DNA of 64,000 nucleotides, taken from contig JBBMNZ010000021.1 of NCBI GenBank assembly GCA_037954325.1, forward strand, positions 13,627,116 through 13,691,115, in the 5' to 3' direction. The notes below the pieces were generated by a model. It worked only from the letters and a program-made list of their open reading frames with translations, had not been told where the DNA came from and ran no database searches. Origin of the DNA: Fistularia commersonii (lineage: Eukaryota; Chordata; Actinopteri; Syngnathiformes; Fistulariidae). This document shows positions 21,568-33,366 of this stretch, one piece after another (position 1 is the first letter of the stretch; each line of letters begins with the position of its first letter). A program made the position numbers and the translations under genes.

Positions 21568-22900
21568 GTAGAGGCTAAGCTCCATTGTTGCTGAAAGTCC
21601 ACCTCAGCAGCCTTGTGTCTGAGCGGCCTTGGTGTACCACATGATCGACAGCTCAGAGAGAACTGCAACTGCACAAATGCGCGGAGCACACACTCGCTAC
21701 TCTCTGCTGTTGATTATGTAACTCAATGACAGCGCTCTGCTTCGGCGCTGCCATAGATTCCCTGTTAACTAGAGGCTGAGGGAATACGCGGCCCGTACGC
21801 AGTCTGTGCTGTTACCAAACTGGTGAGTCATTCTTCTGAATCAGCCGAGTTCCGATCCGGCGTCGAGCGAGAGCCCGCGTGATCGGCCCCGGAAAACGAC
21901 GCGGGGCTAAAACTTTATTAGATTCTCCCTTGGCACGAGGGTTGGAAAATGAAGTCCTTGATCTGAGCTCCCCTGCTTACTGTATTGATTTCGCTTCGCG
22001 CAAACCGCAGAAACACGTTTACAAAAACGACGTTACGATGACACCCCTCGCCGTCGTATTTCTGCAGCGTTTTCTGATGTCGAATGTGCTTCAGATGCAG
22101 TTTATTACAACTTGCTCAAGGCGGTACCCCCCCCCCCCCCCCGCCCCCAGCCCACACACACACACACACACACACAAGCTTATGCATTTACGCAGTGCCA
22201 GGGTATTACACAAGGACACAAGAGTGCACAGTCACCTCACACTCCTGTCATTGTCTGCGAGAGAGAATATTGAAAGTGTGCTTTACGAAACTTGGGATAG
22301 GAGGTAGGATTTTCTCATTTTCACCCTTGTCTGGCAGATGTGGTTTGAGAGAGAGAGAGAGAGAGAGAGGAGGAGGAAGGAGGAGGAGAAGGAGGGGGGG
22401 AGCGGCGGTACAGGCCAGGTCATTTCATTATCACAGTGAGAAAGCACTCCATGAAACCCTCCCAGGGAAACAAGGAAGGCTGCCTTCATAATATTCCTCC
22501 TCTGCTATTGTCAAAACCGGCTCTGTTTTACATTCTGCATGACTGTTGCTGCAAACACGATCCCGAAGTATATACATATAGAGGTGTATTAAAGGTAGCG
22601 GTTCCCGGTTCTCCGCAGGACTAATTCCACCGAGTCCGGGCGAGCGTAACCGAAACGCCTGCACTCGAGTTCGACGCAGCCGCCGCGCTCGATTCCGGTA
22701 CCGGCTCTCCGAGGTATCTCCGCAAACAAACAAACCCTTCTCTCAGAACGGAAACATCGGCTGAACAAATGCGGTCGTCGCCCCGAGACGCTCGTCTGGG
22801 TTTCGGGTCTTTGAACGACGGGCTGGAAAGGACGGCGATGGCATGATTGGCGACGGTAGAAAAGAAAATGATTTATTTGATCCGAATTAACACGGCGGCG
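19004..22900 (-). other. celf4: upstream celf4 intron, part 1
   Basis: The strong pyrimidine tract of the 19003 acceptor lies at 19007-19037. Repeats: T run 19112-19133, (CA)n 19519-19548, (GA)n 19740-19776, A run 20407-20436, (CA)n 21177-21200 and 21535-21567, C run and (CA)n 22127-22177, (GA)n 22346-22370. 19860-20200 is complex and repeat-poor (possible conserved element). Confidence 0.65.
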
Positions 22901-22907
22901 GAAAAGA

Positions 22908-23010
22908 AAAACATGCGGGAGGTTCGTCCAGGCCTGTGAACGAGAAGGTGAAGCGATCTCGCCGCGGCAACCGGACTTGGTTTCTTGCCATTTGGGAAAC
23001 TTCTTCAGCT
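22908..23010 (+). mobile_element. retroposon fragment shared with 63170-63260
   Basis: ACATGCGGGAGGTTCGTCC, then CTCGCCGCGGCAACCGGACT, recur nearly identically near 63176 and 63240. It appears to be an L2-like 3' segment fused to a minisatellite-like flank. Confidence 0.5.
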
Positions 23011-23405
23011 CTGGCGGAGGTTGTCCACTATTTAGCTACCGCCGCTCAAATTGGGATGTACGTTCATGTTAATGAGAGCGTTATTTTGCAGAAACTTGTT
23101 GTGTTGTTGTGTGCGAGAGTGAGCGGTCTCTAGGCCGCAGCGCCTCCGTCAGCTTGAATGCAGGACATAGCATTATAGATATTGACTGAATGGATGAATT
23201 AATAAGTAATAAAGGAATGACTTTGCCTTTACAATACATTTTATTTTCACTCATGTTATCTTCACTCAATTTTCTTTTTCATTTGATCACTTTGTCTAGT
23301 TTCACTCCTTTTTTTTTTTTTTTTTTATTGGACGTACTTTCAAGCTTCAACCCCTGCACCAAATGTGCTGCAATATGAATAGATTTGATTATAAATACTG
23401 TTATA

Positions 23406-23544
23406 ATAGAAGATTAATCGTGGCGTAGTGAGAGAGGATATGAAGTTAGTTGGTTTGACAGAGGAGGATACAGAGAATAGGGTTAGACGGAGGAGGGTGA
23501 TTCGCTGTGGCGACCCCTGAGGCCGAAAGGAAAAGAAGAAGACG
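23406..23544 (+). mobile_element. 5'-truncated LINE 3' end with target duplication
   Basis: 23422-23520 encodes GVVREDMKLVGLTEEDTENR then VRRRRVIRCGDP and stop. This is the C-terminal tail typical of endonuclease/reverse-transcriptase LINE proteins in fish, followed by a short GGAAAAGAAGAAG tail. It is flanked by 15-bp repeats (23391-23405 and 23545-23559, 14 of 15 identical), a clear insertion footprint. A decayed relative lies near 58228-58332. Confidence 0.78.
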
Positions 23545-23591
23545 ATAAATACAGTTATATTATTATCATTTGCAACATTCTGAGTCTCAAG

Positions 23592-23745
23592 TATTTGAAA
23601 TCCATCCATCCATCATCTGCCGCTTATCCTGCACTCGGGACGGAGAGGCAGTTTCACCCTGGACTGATCGCCAGTCAATCGCAGGGCCACATATATAGAC
23701 AGAAAACCATTCACTCGCTCTTTCGGGGGCAATTTTCGGGGCAAT
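23592..23745 (-). mobile_element. L2/Maui-like retroposon 3' end
   Basis: Begins with CCATCCATCCATC and CTGCCGCTTATCCTGCACTC. It continues with CACCCTGGACTGATCGCCAG and CAATCGCAGGGCCACA, then the ACCATTCACTCGC block. This is the widespread fish L2-type 3' end in reverse orientation, 5'-truncated. Confidence 0.7.
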
Positions 23746-25062
23746 TTTCCCAATTTTTTTCCATTTTTACCTGTTACCTGCAGGCCGGCGGTGTCTGGTT
23801 GGTGGGGTGGTAGCCTGCTGGTAGCCGGCTTGTTGTTTGTTATAGATATAAGGCTTCTCTGCAGCCTGGATTCGGCTTCCAGACGTGTTTTTTTACCGAG
23901 GATTTTGGCACAAGGGACAGGAATGGATGAATTTTTGAGTGTGGCATGTGACTCTGCCTTTCAGATGGAATACATTTTATATTTACTCATGGCATTTTCA
24001 TTCAAGTTTCTTTTTTATTTGATCACTTTTTCTGGTTTCATTTTTTTTTTTCTTTTTTTTATTTTTTTTTTTATTGGAAGCATTTTAAAGCTGCAACCTC
24101 CTCACCTGTATGAATAGAGGTGACAGCAATTTTCCCATTTTTTTTCCAATTTTGGATTGGGGGATGTGAATATGCATTGGATTTACAATATATTTTATTT
24201 TCACTCATGCTATTATCATTCAAATCTCCAACATACTTTTGAATCTTTTTACTTGGTTGCGTTGTCTACTTTCACTTTTTTTTTTGTTTATTGGAAGCAC
24301 AGATGAACCTCTGCACCAAATAAGCTACTGAGTTGATTTTAAATACAGTTATATTATTATCATTTGCAACATTCTGAGTCACAAAAGTATTTGAAATCAT
24401 CTGTTGCAAATTCCTCGGCGCTGGCCGACCACCCACGTGCGTCACCTCTGCTGAGCGGAGAGAAGAGTGTTGTAATGTGACTAATGGAAGTGGAATCATC
24501 TGGTAGCAGAAGAAATGTCATTTCCCTCCACGGTGCAAGACGTGTTTAATCACGAAGGTAAATTCGGGTCAGTCAGTCGTAAAGCGCCGCTTTTCCCTGA
24601 AAGTGAGCGATGCTCTCACAAGGACACGGGCTAATCTAGGTAAGAAATGACTTTTTACAGCAATTAGGCCGATCGGCAGTTAAGAGACCGGGAACCGCCA
24701 AACATCCAGAATGAAGCGGGTTTATGGCCACCAACATGCCGCTTTGTGCAGCGCGGGTCAGCGTGGGGAAGGAGATCCGTTAATATTCCGGTTAGAATTT
24801 GCCGGCCGGTGACAGCCGGCAGTGGTACCAACCCGCCTGCAACCCCTTTGTGCAGGATAAGCGATATAAAAGGGTGGAATAAGTGAACCAGAACATATAC
24901 TACCCGATGCTGGCGGTGCAGCATTTTGCGCGATTTAAAAATCCATTGTTTCTATTTTGATCGGGAAAGATAATCGGTCGATTCTGATCCGAAACCACGG
25001 TGAAATAAGTTTCTCAGCCTTCTTCTGATTTGCATTTTGCCGCTGAGCGCTGTTTGATTATA

Positions 25063-25421
25063 CACTGCTCGAAAAAAATAAAGGGAACACTTAAAAAACA
25101 CATCCTAGATCTAAATGAATGAAATATTCTTATGAAATACTTTGCTCTTTACACAGTTGAATGTGCTGACGACAAAATCACACAAAAATGATCAATGGAA
25201 ATCAACTGTATCAACCCATGGAGGTCTGGATTAGGAATCACACTCAAAATTAAAGTGTAAAAACAAACTCCAGGCTGATCCAACTTTGATGTAATGTCCT
25301 TAAAACAAGTCAAAATGAATCTGTGTTGCTTCCTGAGTGGACACTATGATTTCACACAAGTGTGATTGACTTGGAGTTACATCGTGTTGTTCAAGTGTTC
25401 CCTTTATTTTTTTGAGCGGTA
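25063..25421. mobile_element. intact Tc1-like MITE
   Basis: CACTGCTCGAAAAAAATAAA at the left and the inverse TTTATTTTTTTGAGCGGTA at the right, with TA on both flanks (25061-25062 and 25422-25423). 359 bp, no ORF. The family is widespread in fish and also reported from lampreys. The older copy at 2075-2381 shares its termini and internal blocks. Confidence 0.88.
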
Positions 25422-25423
25422 TA

Positions 25424-28400
25424 TTTGTCGGCAAATACCTAAACTAAAGATATAGTCGGATAAATGAGTTCCTTTTTTAAGGGTGGAAATCTCACGCAGA
25501 GACTTCATGTTAATGTTCTTCAACTTCCTGTGGGCAAAGCGCGAGGTCTTCACGGTCTCATTCCACCTCAGACGCAGAACTACAGTTCTACATTAATGTA
25601 AGTGAATACAATAAACTAACTTCCCTTCAAACCGATTTTATATCCTGCGAGTATTCGGAGCAAACACCGTAAGATACCGTCTACATTTTCTTCACGGTGT
25701 GTACCTTCTTGAAAAAGCCATGTTGGAATAAGCCTTTCCCCGTGAATAAAGGTGATGCATAGTTAAATCCCGCTTGGATTCCCGTCAGGTTTCATCTCCG
25801 CTAAGGTTTTACACATCTCAGTGGGTGTTCTCTCTTTCCTCTTTTGTTTGCCATCCTTAAATAAGGCCAAACATCAAACCTCGGTTGAAGTCGGAATGAA
25901 ACGCATCGCTAGGAGATCGGCGTCCGTGTACGACGGTAAGAGGGCATCACGATTTTGCTTTGGTGCATTCTGTTCTTTTTTATCCCACATATTTTGCAGA
26001 CAAACAGAGATGAGCAATTTATTTAATGTCTGATCAAGGATGAGAAGAGTCATTTCTGACAATGGGACGGCCTGGCCCTCGTTGTTTGGGGCTGGGATTG
26101 AGCGGCGTGCTGCACTGCGCCTGAGTGGACGTGAGCTAGATAAATACTGAAAAAAAAAGAAAAATCCAGATGAATTATGAATTGGCACAGAATGTAATTT
26201 CTTTTCCCGCTTCAGCCCGGCCGGCGCCGAGGCGGCTCTCGGCACAACAGCGCGGCCGCAGTGTGCATTATGGCAAATGAGACACCGGCCCTCATTTATC
26301 AACATTTCCTCATGTTTAGAAGCGTTCTAACCGTGCACCAAAAAACCACTCCGAGCAAAAGTCACGTGACAAAAACGCGGAACCCGTTTGAAAAAAAAAA
26401 AAGATAAAACAAACATGGAATAACGGACAAACGGGTATTCAGGTGTGCCTGCGCGCTCTTAACCGTCTGCTGCTTCCTCAGCCGACGAGGAAATAACCGC
26501 GCTGATTTATTTGAACGGCTGAAGTTGCGCGTTCAATTACCACAGCTCCGGCCTAAAAGACATCCCAGAGCAACGCAAATTCATTACCAGTTGCTTTCCG
26601 TGTCTTAACCCCGAGATCTCTCTCCGAGAGACCGTGTGAATGAAAAATGCAGTTGCCGTGGTTGCGGGCCTGTTTATATATGCCGCTGCTCGCTCTGCGG
26701 AGCCGCCGTCCCGGCAGTGTCTTGCGAGATCACCGCGTCTCCACAAAGGCAGATGAAAAGAAAACACACAGAGATCAAGAAAAGAGGCGAGTCTCTCTGT
26801 CCGAGTCTCTGATCATCGCTGATTCCCCCCCATCAACGCAGCTTTTACACGCCATTCAAGGATACGCCGAGCATGAAAACGACGAACGACAAGCGCGCGT
26901 GCTTATATATATGTGTGACAGAATCATTTCCGAGATGTAGATTCCGAGTTATTCCTCTTTAATAATGCCACCTTGTTTTTTTTTTTTTTTTTTTCTTGTG
27001 CAAAATGCCTCCTTCGGAAAAGAAAAAGAAACACTTTCCCCAACTTTCTGAAGACCAGTTGTCAAAAAGTAGTTACAAAACACAGACATTTCAGAAGCTG
27101 CAAGTTATCACACACCCCCGCACCTCCTCCTCCACTCCTTTCTCTTTTGCCTGCAGTTGGTTGAGAACAGCACCGCTTTTCTCACATTCATTGTTTGATC
27201 CGTTTCACACCGGCCCACCTCTTCTTTATCTCCTCCTGTTTTCTCCTTATTTCGCTGGCAAGCGGCCTGAATGCCCGCGCTGGTGGGACGGCTTTCAAGC
27301 GCTTTTGAATGAGAGGTTAAAATGCAAATGTCGGGCCCTTTTTTTTTTTTCCCGCTTCCTCGTTCTTTCCTCTTTCGGCCCGTCCCCGCCACGAAGTCGT
27401 TGTTTTATTGAGTAAACGAGTGTGTACGTGTGAACCCCCCCCCCCCCCCCCCCCGCTACACACACACACACAGCCGCTACAAGCTAATGCATAAAACAGT
27501 GTTTTCCCAGTTTCCCTTCATCTCGGCGTGTTCTCCACCGATATAAGAATCAATGCAGAACGAGAGCCATGAACACTTTAATGGAAATCGACGTTTGAGA
27601 ATTATGTTGTCACACTGTAAGTGGATAGAAAAGCAGATCAGCTGCACCCCCCAAATGATTTTACCCTGTCAAAACCTGTTACAGCTTAAAAGGAAACTCA
27701 CACACGTGCACACAATCCCAAGGCAGTCCCCGTGCATGTTTACTCCTTTCATATCCCTGTATGAAGAAGAAGAAGAAGAAGAAGGAGAAAAAAAACCCTA
27801 ATAATTGTTTGCCGTGTTTTTTTTTTTTTTTTTTTTTTACCTTCGACACAAAACATCAAGGCAGACGCCGCGAAAACACAAACCTCGTGCAACAAAATGA
27901 GGCGTCGCTAACGGGAGATGAAGAGCAGGCCGTCCGCCGCGCACGGAAAACGCGACGAGAGTTACATAATTGGGCGTACGGCACCTTGGCAATCAACTGC
28001 TCCGACGTTGCCATGGGGACCATAGCTTTGACTATAAAAAGAAAGGATCCATATGTGGAGGCGGCTGAGGGCGGAGGTGCGGAGCGAGGCGGCGAGAAAG
28101 AGAAAGAGAGGAACGAAGAAAAAGACACGGAAAAATGAAAAGGGGTGAGAAAACAGGGTGCGAGAGGGAAGGTGTCGCCGAGGGCCCGAGCAGCTCTCGG
28201 TTTCCGGAGGGTGTGTGTGTGTGTGTGTGTGTGTGGTGCACCTGCGTGTGTGTGATTAGAAGTTTACAGACCTTTCCAAGCATGCGTGTGTGCGTATGTG
28301 TGTGTGTGTGTAGGAAAGCTTGAAGATAAAAAAAAAAAAAAAAATCCTACAAGGACAAAATGTGATAGAGCTGGTTAGTAAGCGAGGGGAGCTTGGAGAG

Positions 28401-28798
28401 AGAGAGAAGCTAACTGGAGAAAGTGTGGAGGACAATTTTCAGCCTCTCTCCCGCTAAGCTCACTGTATTGTCCGGGCTTTGCAGAAATATAGTGAAGATT
28501 AGACCCGATGAGAAAGCCATAAATTCTACTTTTCTCTTTCCAGAGATGAACATAAATCACAGCTGGTTCTGGCATTCCATCACAAGGCTTTTGCTTTTCA
28601 CTTATGTAATGAATTTAAAAAAAAAAAAAGAAAAAAAAAGAAAAGAAAAACAAGTTCAAAGCTGTCACGTTCAGAAACGGGCGACGGGCTTTTCTCGCCC
28701 CGTCCCCCCCCCCCGACAACGTCGGTCCTTCCACCCAGCCGTCACGGAGACGATGAGTGGCTTTCCCCCTAATTGCAATGGTAGTGTTCGTGAGGCAG

Positions 28799-28829
<31 letters not shown>

Positions 28830-31800
28830 GAGATGAAGGCTCCACTGCAGACTTGAAAGGCCTCTGCATATGAAAGATACCTTGCAGCACACGCAAATGT
28901 AAATATAGATACAAATAGAAGCACCGGCAAACACACACACACACACACACACACACTGAGGAACTCTCAGACAGGACGCGGGTAGGGTGGGGGCGCAACC
29001 GTGCCCGTCAAACCGCGGCCTAGCGCTCCTCACCGCTATTTTACTTTGTCTCCTTGAAGGCAGGGTGTATCTGTCAGCGCCGAGGAGAGTCCCGACATCA
29101 CTCCCGCTCCCGGTGACGAGCAGGAGAGGCAGTAAAGAGGAAGAGCGCGTCGGTTAATAAAATCCTCAGGGATTTTCACACTGTTCAGGAAACCGGGACG
29201 CCGCCAAGGTGATACTCCCCTTAAAATTTGTACTTTTTTTTTTTTTTTTTTTTTCCCAGAGATTACCGCCTCTCCGGCAGCGAGTAGGTCCTCGGTTCAA
29301 TTGCACGCGACTTTGCATGCGTCCAAAAACATGCAGCGCGAATGAGAGCGAATAGTCGTACGCCTCTAAGTGACGCCGACCCCGCCTTTCGTCCATGAAC
29401 AACCCCTCTTACTTGAAGTGATCCGCGTTTCCATAATATTATATTTCGAGAAGCACTGATAAAACCCCGGCGGTGATTTGGACCTTCTTTTTAAGTTATT
29501 GAAGCGGCGGTGGACTGACTTTCCACCAGAAACAGATGCAGCTTTGACTTTCTAATGAATTCAGGGACCCGGGTTACCGTGAAAGCTCCGAATGCTGGAT
29601 GAGAATACGACCTTTGACAAGGGGTCTCTTTATCTCCGTCTCTCATTAACCAAAACCGGAGCGTGTAGCGCCAGCCGAAGAAATATCCATTACATTTCGG
29701 GATTAAATTGTTGATTCTATATTCATATTTTATGATAGCGTGGCATCAAATGGCTCTTTCATCTAACCTATCCAACTTTAATACTTTCAGCCGCAGACTC
29801 CATTCAACTTTTAAAGTGCTCTCAGGAGTCACCATGCTTAAGATGTTTACTTTCAGAGATTATTTTCTCCATATTGAAGGATCTCGGAACCTTTTTGAGA
29901 CTCCGGTTCGTCACCGGATGCATGAAACCGTGAAAAGTAAGACGTGGAATCTGACTTGAGTTCACACCTTGCAGTTTTACGCCGGATAACGTTCACCCGT
30001 TCACGCGACGGTGGCGGCAGGCAAGCGTACATCGTGAAGCCACTTTGGATCCGCCAGCGTCTGCATGAGATTATTTTCACAATCACCGCCGTACCGCTAA
30101 GTGGTCTGTAAAACTCGACGTGCTTTTCATGTCGCAAAGATGTTCATCAACTTTCGGAAAGACGTCGCTCTGTCGTCGCGAAATGCCACTCGAATGTCAG
30201 AAAGGCGTCACTTTAATTTGAAAGAAGATGTCAATTTGACTTTGACACGAGCCGTCGTGGGCATTCAAAACCAATGATTGGCATTCAAATCCCAACAGTG
30301 GCATTCAAATATCAAAAGGGCCAAAGGACATTCGTCCGGGAACGAGCACACGACGTACGAAATTCATCTGTTACATACAAATTCGCGAGATGTACAGTTT
30401 GGACGGATTAAAACGTACTCAACCGCTATAATCCACTAGCACGTATCCGGTAGCTTCCTCTTTCTCATGTGACAACTACGGCGTCGACCAAAAAAACTAA
30501 AAATATTCGGTTTTATTCGTCCAATTTTCCCCGTATCCTTCTTATAAAACCATGATTTGCCCGTATTATTCTTCAACGTGCTTTTTCCGCTACCGAGGTG
30601 GCAAATTGCAAGGCTGGTATCGTGTGTTGACACGTCTAATTGGGTGTCGGATGTTTTCAGGACAATCTAGCTGACGTGCTGCGCCGCCGCCGCAACGTGA
30701 TTTGTTTTTCGCTTTATTTAACGTCGCGGGATCTGCCGTTGTTTTCTCGAATTGGCCTCGGCGGTTGCACGTGTTTGACGGAGTGTCCTTCGCCTCGGAT
30801 TAGCATATCACTTTGCGTCGCTACGTCAAAAGAAAAAAAAAAACAAATCACAAAACAAAACGAAAAAAACAGCCGCCCACGTGCATCTGCCTGCGGTGAA
30901 TGTCAAGGTCGTCGGAATATCAAACCTTCGTTGCGAAGAAACTGCAAAGAAAATTTTCATGAAGCGTCGGCTGGTTTTACCGGTCGGCTGGTGGAGGCGG
31001 CCGTCCCTGCGGAACACACTGACGTAGGCTGGCTCAGAAATGACAACGGATTGTGCTCCGCTTGAAGTAAACAAGGGAAGATGTTGCCGTTGCCTTTAAC
31101 TTTTTCGTTCATTCGTTCAGTATCTAAACCGCTTATCGATTCATGTCGTGCACATCGGCCGGAGGGACCGGGATTGTACCGCCGACCTCCCGATCGGAAG
31201 CGTATCCGCGACCATCCCGTTTAAAATCACAATTTCCCAGACAGATGTGGAGATTCGCCATTGTCTAATCGGTAACATCAGCTGGTTTGTGTGGTTACCA
31301 GGAGTCTGTTATTACCCTAATGACATGATTCGATGGAAGTAAAGCGAGGTCGGGGAGTGGATTGACACCTTTTCTCCTTTTGCGTGTGTTTAAAACTACA
31401 GTAAACATGAAAGAAATTCAGTTTCTTTGTTGAATGTTAATGTCAGAGACAAGTAACAGATTCCCGCAGACCCCCTGAGAAAGCAGTTCCAGGGCAACAT
31501 TTGCAAGGTACTATTTTTAGCGACTATAGCAACCTCTGAGAACAGGAGTTTGTTCCTGTTTTCGCCAGCCGGCGGTATATATCGGGTAAAATCTCGATAT
31601 GTTCCTTACACTCGCCGCTGCGGTTCTTCTGTAAACCTTGAGATTGTCTTCACCGTGTCCTCAAAGCACACCGTCTCCGCTTGGCGGGCAGCACTTCTTC
31701 CAGCCGGAGCTCCCCAGGGTTTCGGCAGGGTCATAAGTAATTCAAATATAACCTACTTATGTAAACTCCGTTGTCCGTGTCCAAATTATGTTCCAGCTAT

Positions 31801-32581
31801 TGGGGTAGCTGGTAAGACCGCGCGGTTTTGGCCGTCGCCGTTGTTTAGCGGTGCAAAGCTGCAGGGTATCAAATATAACCCGCGGCTTAACTCGGGGGAG
31901 TAACACGGGTCCGAGGGCCGCCGTCCTGAAATAGCCGCGAGCGGTCGTGAAACTGAAAGGTCTGCGGAAAACCCCAAAATAGCCGAACACACCCTCGCAG
32001 TGAAAGAAAAAACCTTGGCTCTGCGTCATCGTCTTCCCGCCGGACGATGGTTTTAAAAATTCACGCGGGAACCCGTGGGGGAGCGCTCGCCACGGAGGGG
32101 CCCCCTCGCTCCAGGAAGCGACGCGTAAACCCGCCACCGGGTTTCTTACCCGCCGGCTGTCACTCTGGATAGACGTTTAGATTTTCCTACTCGCTTACGG
32201 AAGCGATGAGAGTTGACGTGAGCTGTCCGCGGTGCTGAATGAGCCCGAGCGCCATGTGCACTGACTTCCTGCCCTCTCCATCAGCGGCCGCTAAATTATT
32301 GAATAATGCGTTCATTTTCATTCAATATGACTTTATTTTTGCTTTTAATATATGAACTTAGCTTATAATTGCAAGGAATAAATGAAGGCGCTTTAACGGC
32401 TGAAGACGGTTCCGTCCAGTGCGAGCTGGGTGTTGAGAAGGATGAATGGGCTCCTTGAATTGTAAAGATCTTTCTTTAACTTTAGGAATAAATTGAATTT
32501 TTGGATGCGTTAATGGACGCTGTGTTAGTGGACTGTACCATTATACAGCTGGACTCATCCATCTCTCTCTTTTTGTTTCTA
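25424..32581 (-). other. celf4: upstream celf4 intron, part 2
   Basis: No exon recognised. Microsatellites: C run 27437-27454, (GT)n 28210-28233, (GT)n 28800-28829, (CA)n 28930-28957. T or A runs near 26976, 27820, 28329, 28617 and 29234. 30259-30320 carries three ~20-bp units sharing GGCATTCAAA. 31100-31210 resembles the L2-like retroposon in reverse (AAACCGCTTATCGATTCATG). The remainder is unique and CpG-rich. Confidence 0.6.
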
Positions 32582-33366
32582 CAGGACTGTCTCCGAAAAT
32601 TAGAATATTGTGATAAAGTTCTTTATCTTCTGTAATGCAATTAAAAAAACAAAAAAATACTCTTTCATGATATTCTAATATTTTGAGATAGGATTTTTGA
32701 GTTTTCTTAAGATGTAAGCCATAATCAGCAATATTAAAATGAGATGAGAGATGAGAACAACTTTATTTATCCCGAAGGAAATTGTTGTGCCAGAGTTTCA
32801 AGCAAAAACACAACAGTAATAGATAATGGTAGAAAGGAGGAAGAATAAGAAATACAATGAAATATAAATTGTCTTAACTGTTAACTGTTAACTACAAAGA
32901 TTTGAAGATTCCCTGCGGCTGAGGGAAGTCCAGTCATATAATATTTTATTATTATTTATTATTCTTATTCTTATTATAATTATTATTATTATTGTTATTA
33001 TTATTATTATTAATAATACTAATAATAATATTTTATGTATCTATATATTTATGTTATATAAAGACATGCAACCATTTATTCACTCGTTCTTATGTCAAAT
33101 CTTTGTACTTTATAATAAATATAATAAATTATTATATTTATTATATATATATATATATTTATTATATTATAATTATTATATAATTAATATATAATATATA
33201 ATTAATATATAATTAATATATATTATTATAATAGAATAATAAAAGGCTTGCAATATTTCAGTTGATTTGTAATGAATCCAGAATGTATGACATTTTTGTT
33301 TTTCTAATTGCATTACAGAAGATAAAGACCTTTATCACAACATTCTAATTTTCTGAGACAGTCCTG
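32582..33366. mobile_element. MITE with nested insertion (ACAGGACTGTCTC family)
   Basis: Outer arms 32582-32740 and 33235-33366 align end to end with the intact copy at 43462-43748. The terminal inverted repeats are CAGGACTG/CAGTCCTG, with TA on both flanks. The centre, 32741-33234, is foreign: it starts with a retroposon tail motif and ends in a long TTA/ATA-rich run. Confidence 0.85.
32741..33234 (+). mobile_element. retroposon tail inserted in a MITE
   Basis: Contains GAACAACTTTATTTATCCCG with AAGGAAATTG and 'tgtgccagagtt', shared with 54767-54850 and, in reverse, 58376-58470, and more briefly with 48030-48062. It is followed by an unstable AT-rich stretch. The unoccupied site at 43612 shows the insertion point. 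Confidence 0.75.

Larger units (their letters stand above)
23221..24397. repeat. three diverged copies of a ~200-250 bp AT-rich repeat
   Basis: Copy A is 23221-23405 and resumes at 23545-23600. Copy B is about 23930-24118 and copy C about 24160-24397. Shared phrases are TACATTTTATTTTCACTCAT, the T-rich run before TTATTGGA, CTGCACCAAAT and ATTTGCAACATTCTGAGT. Copy A is split by a LINE fragment. Confidence 0.75.
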
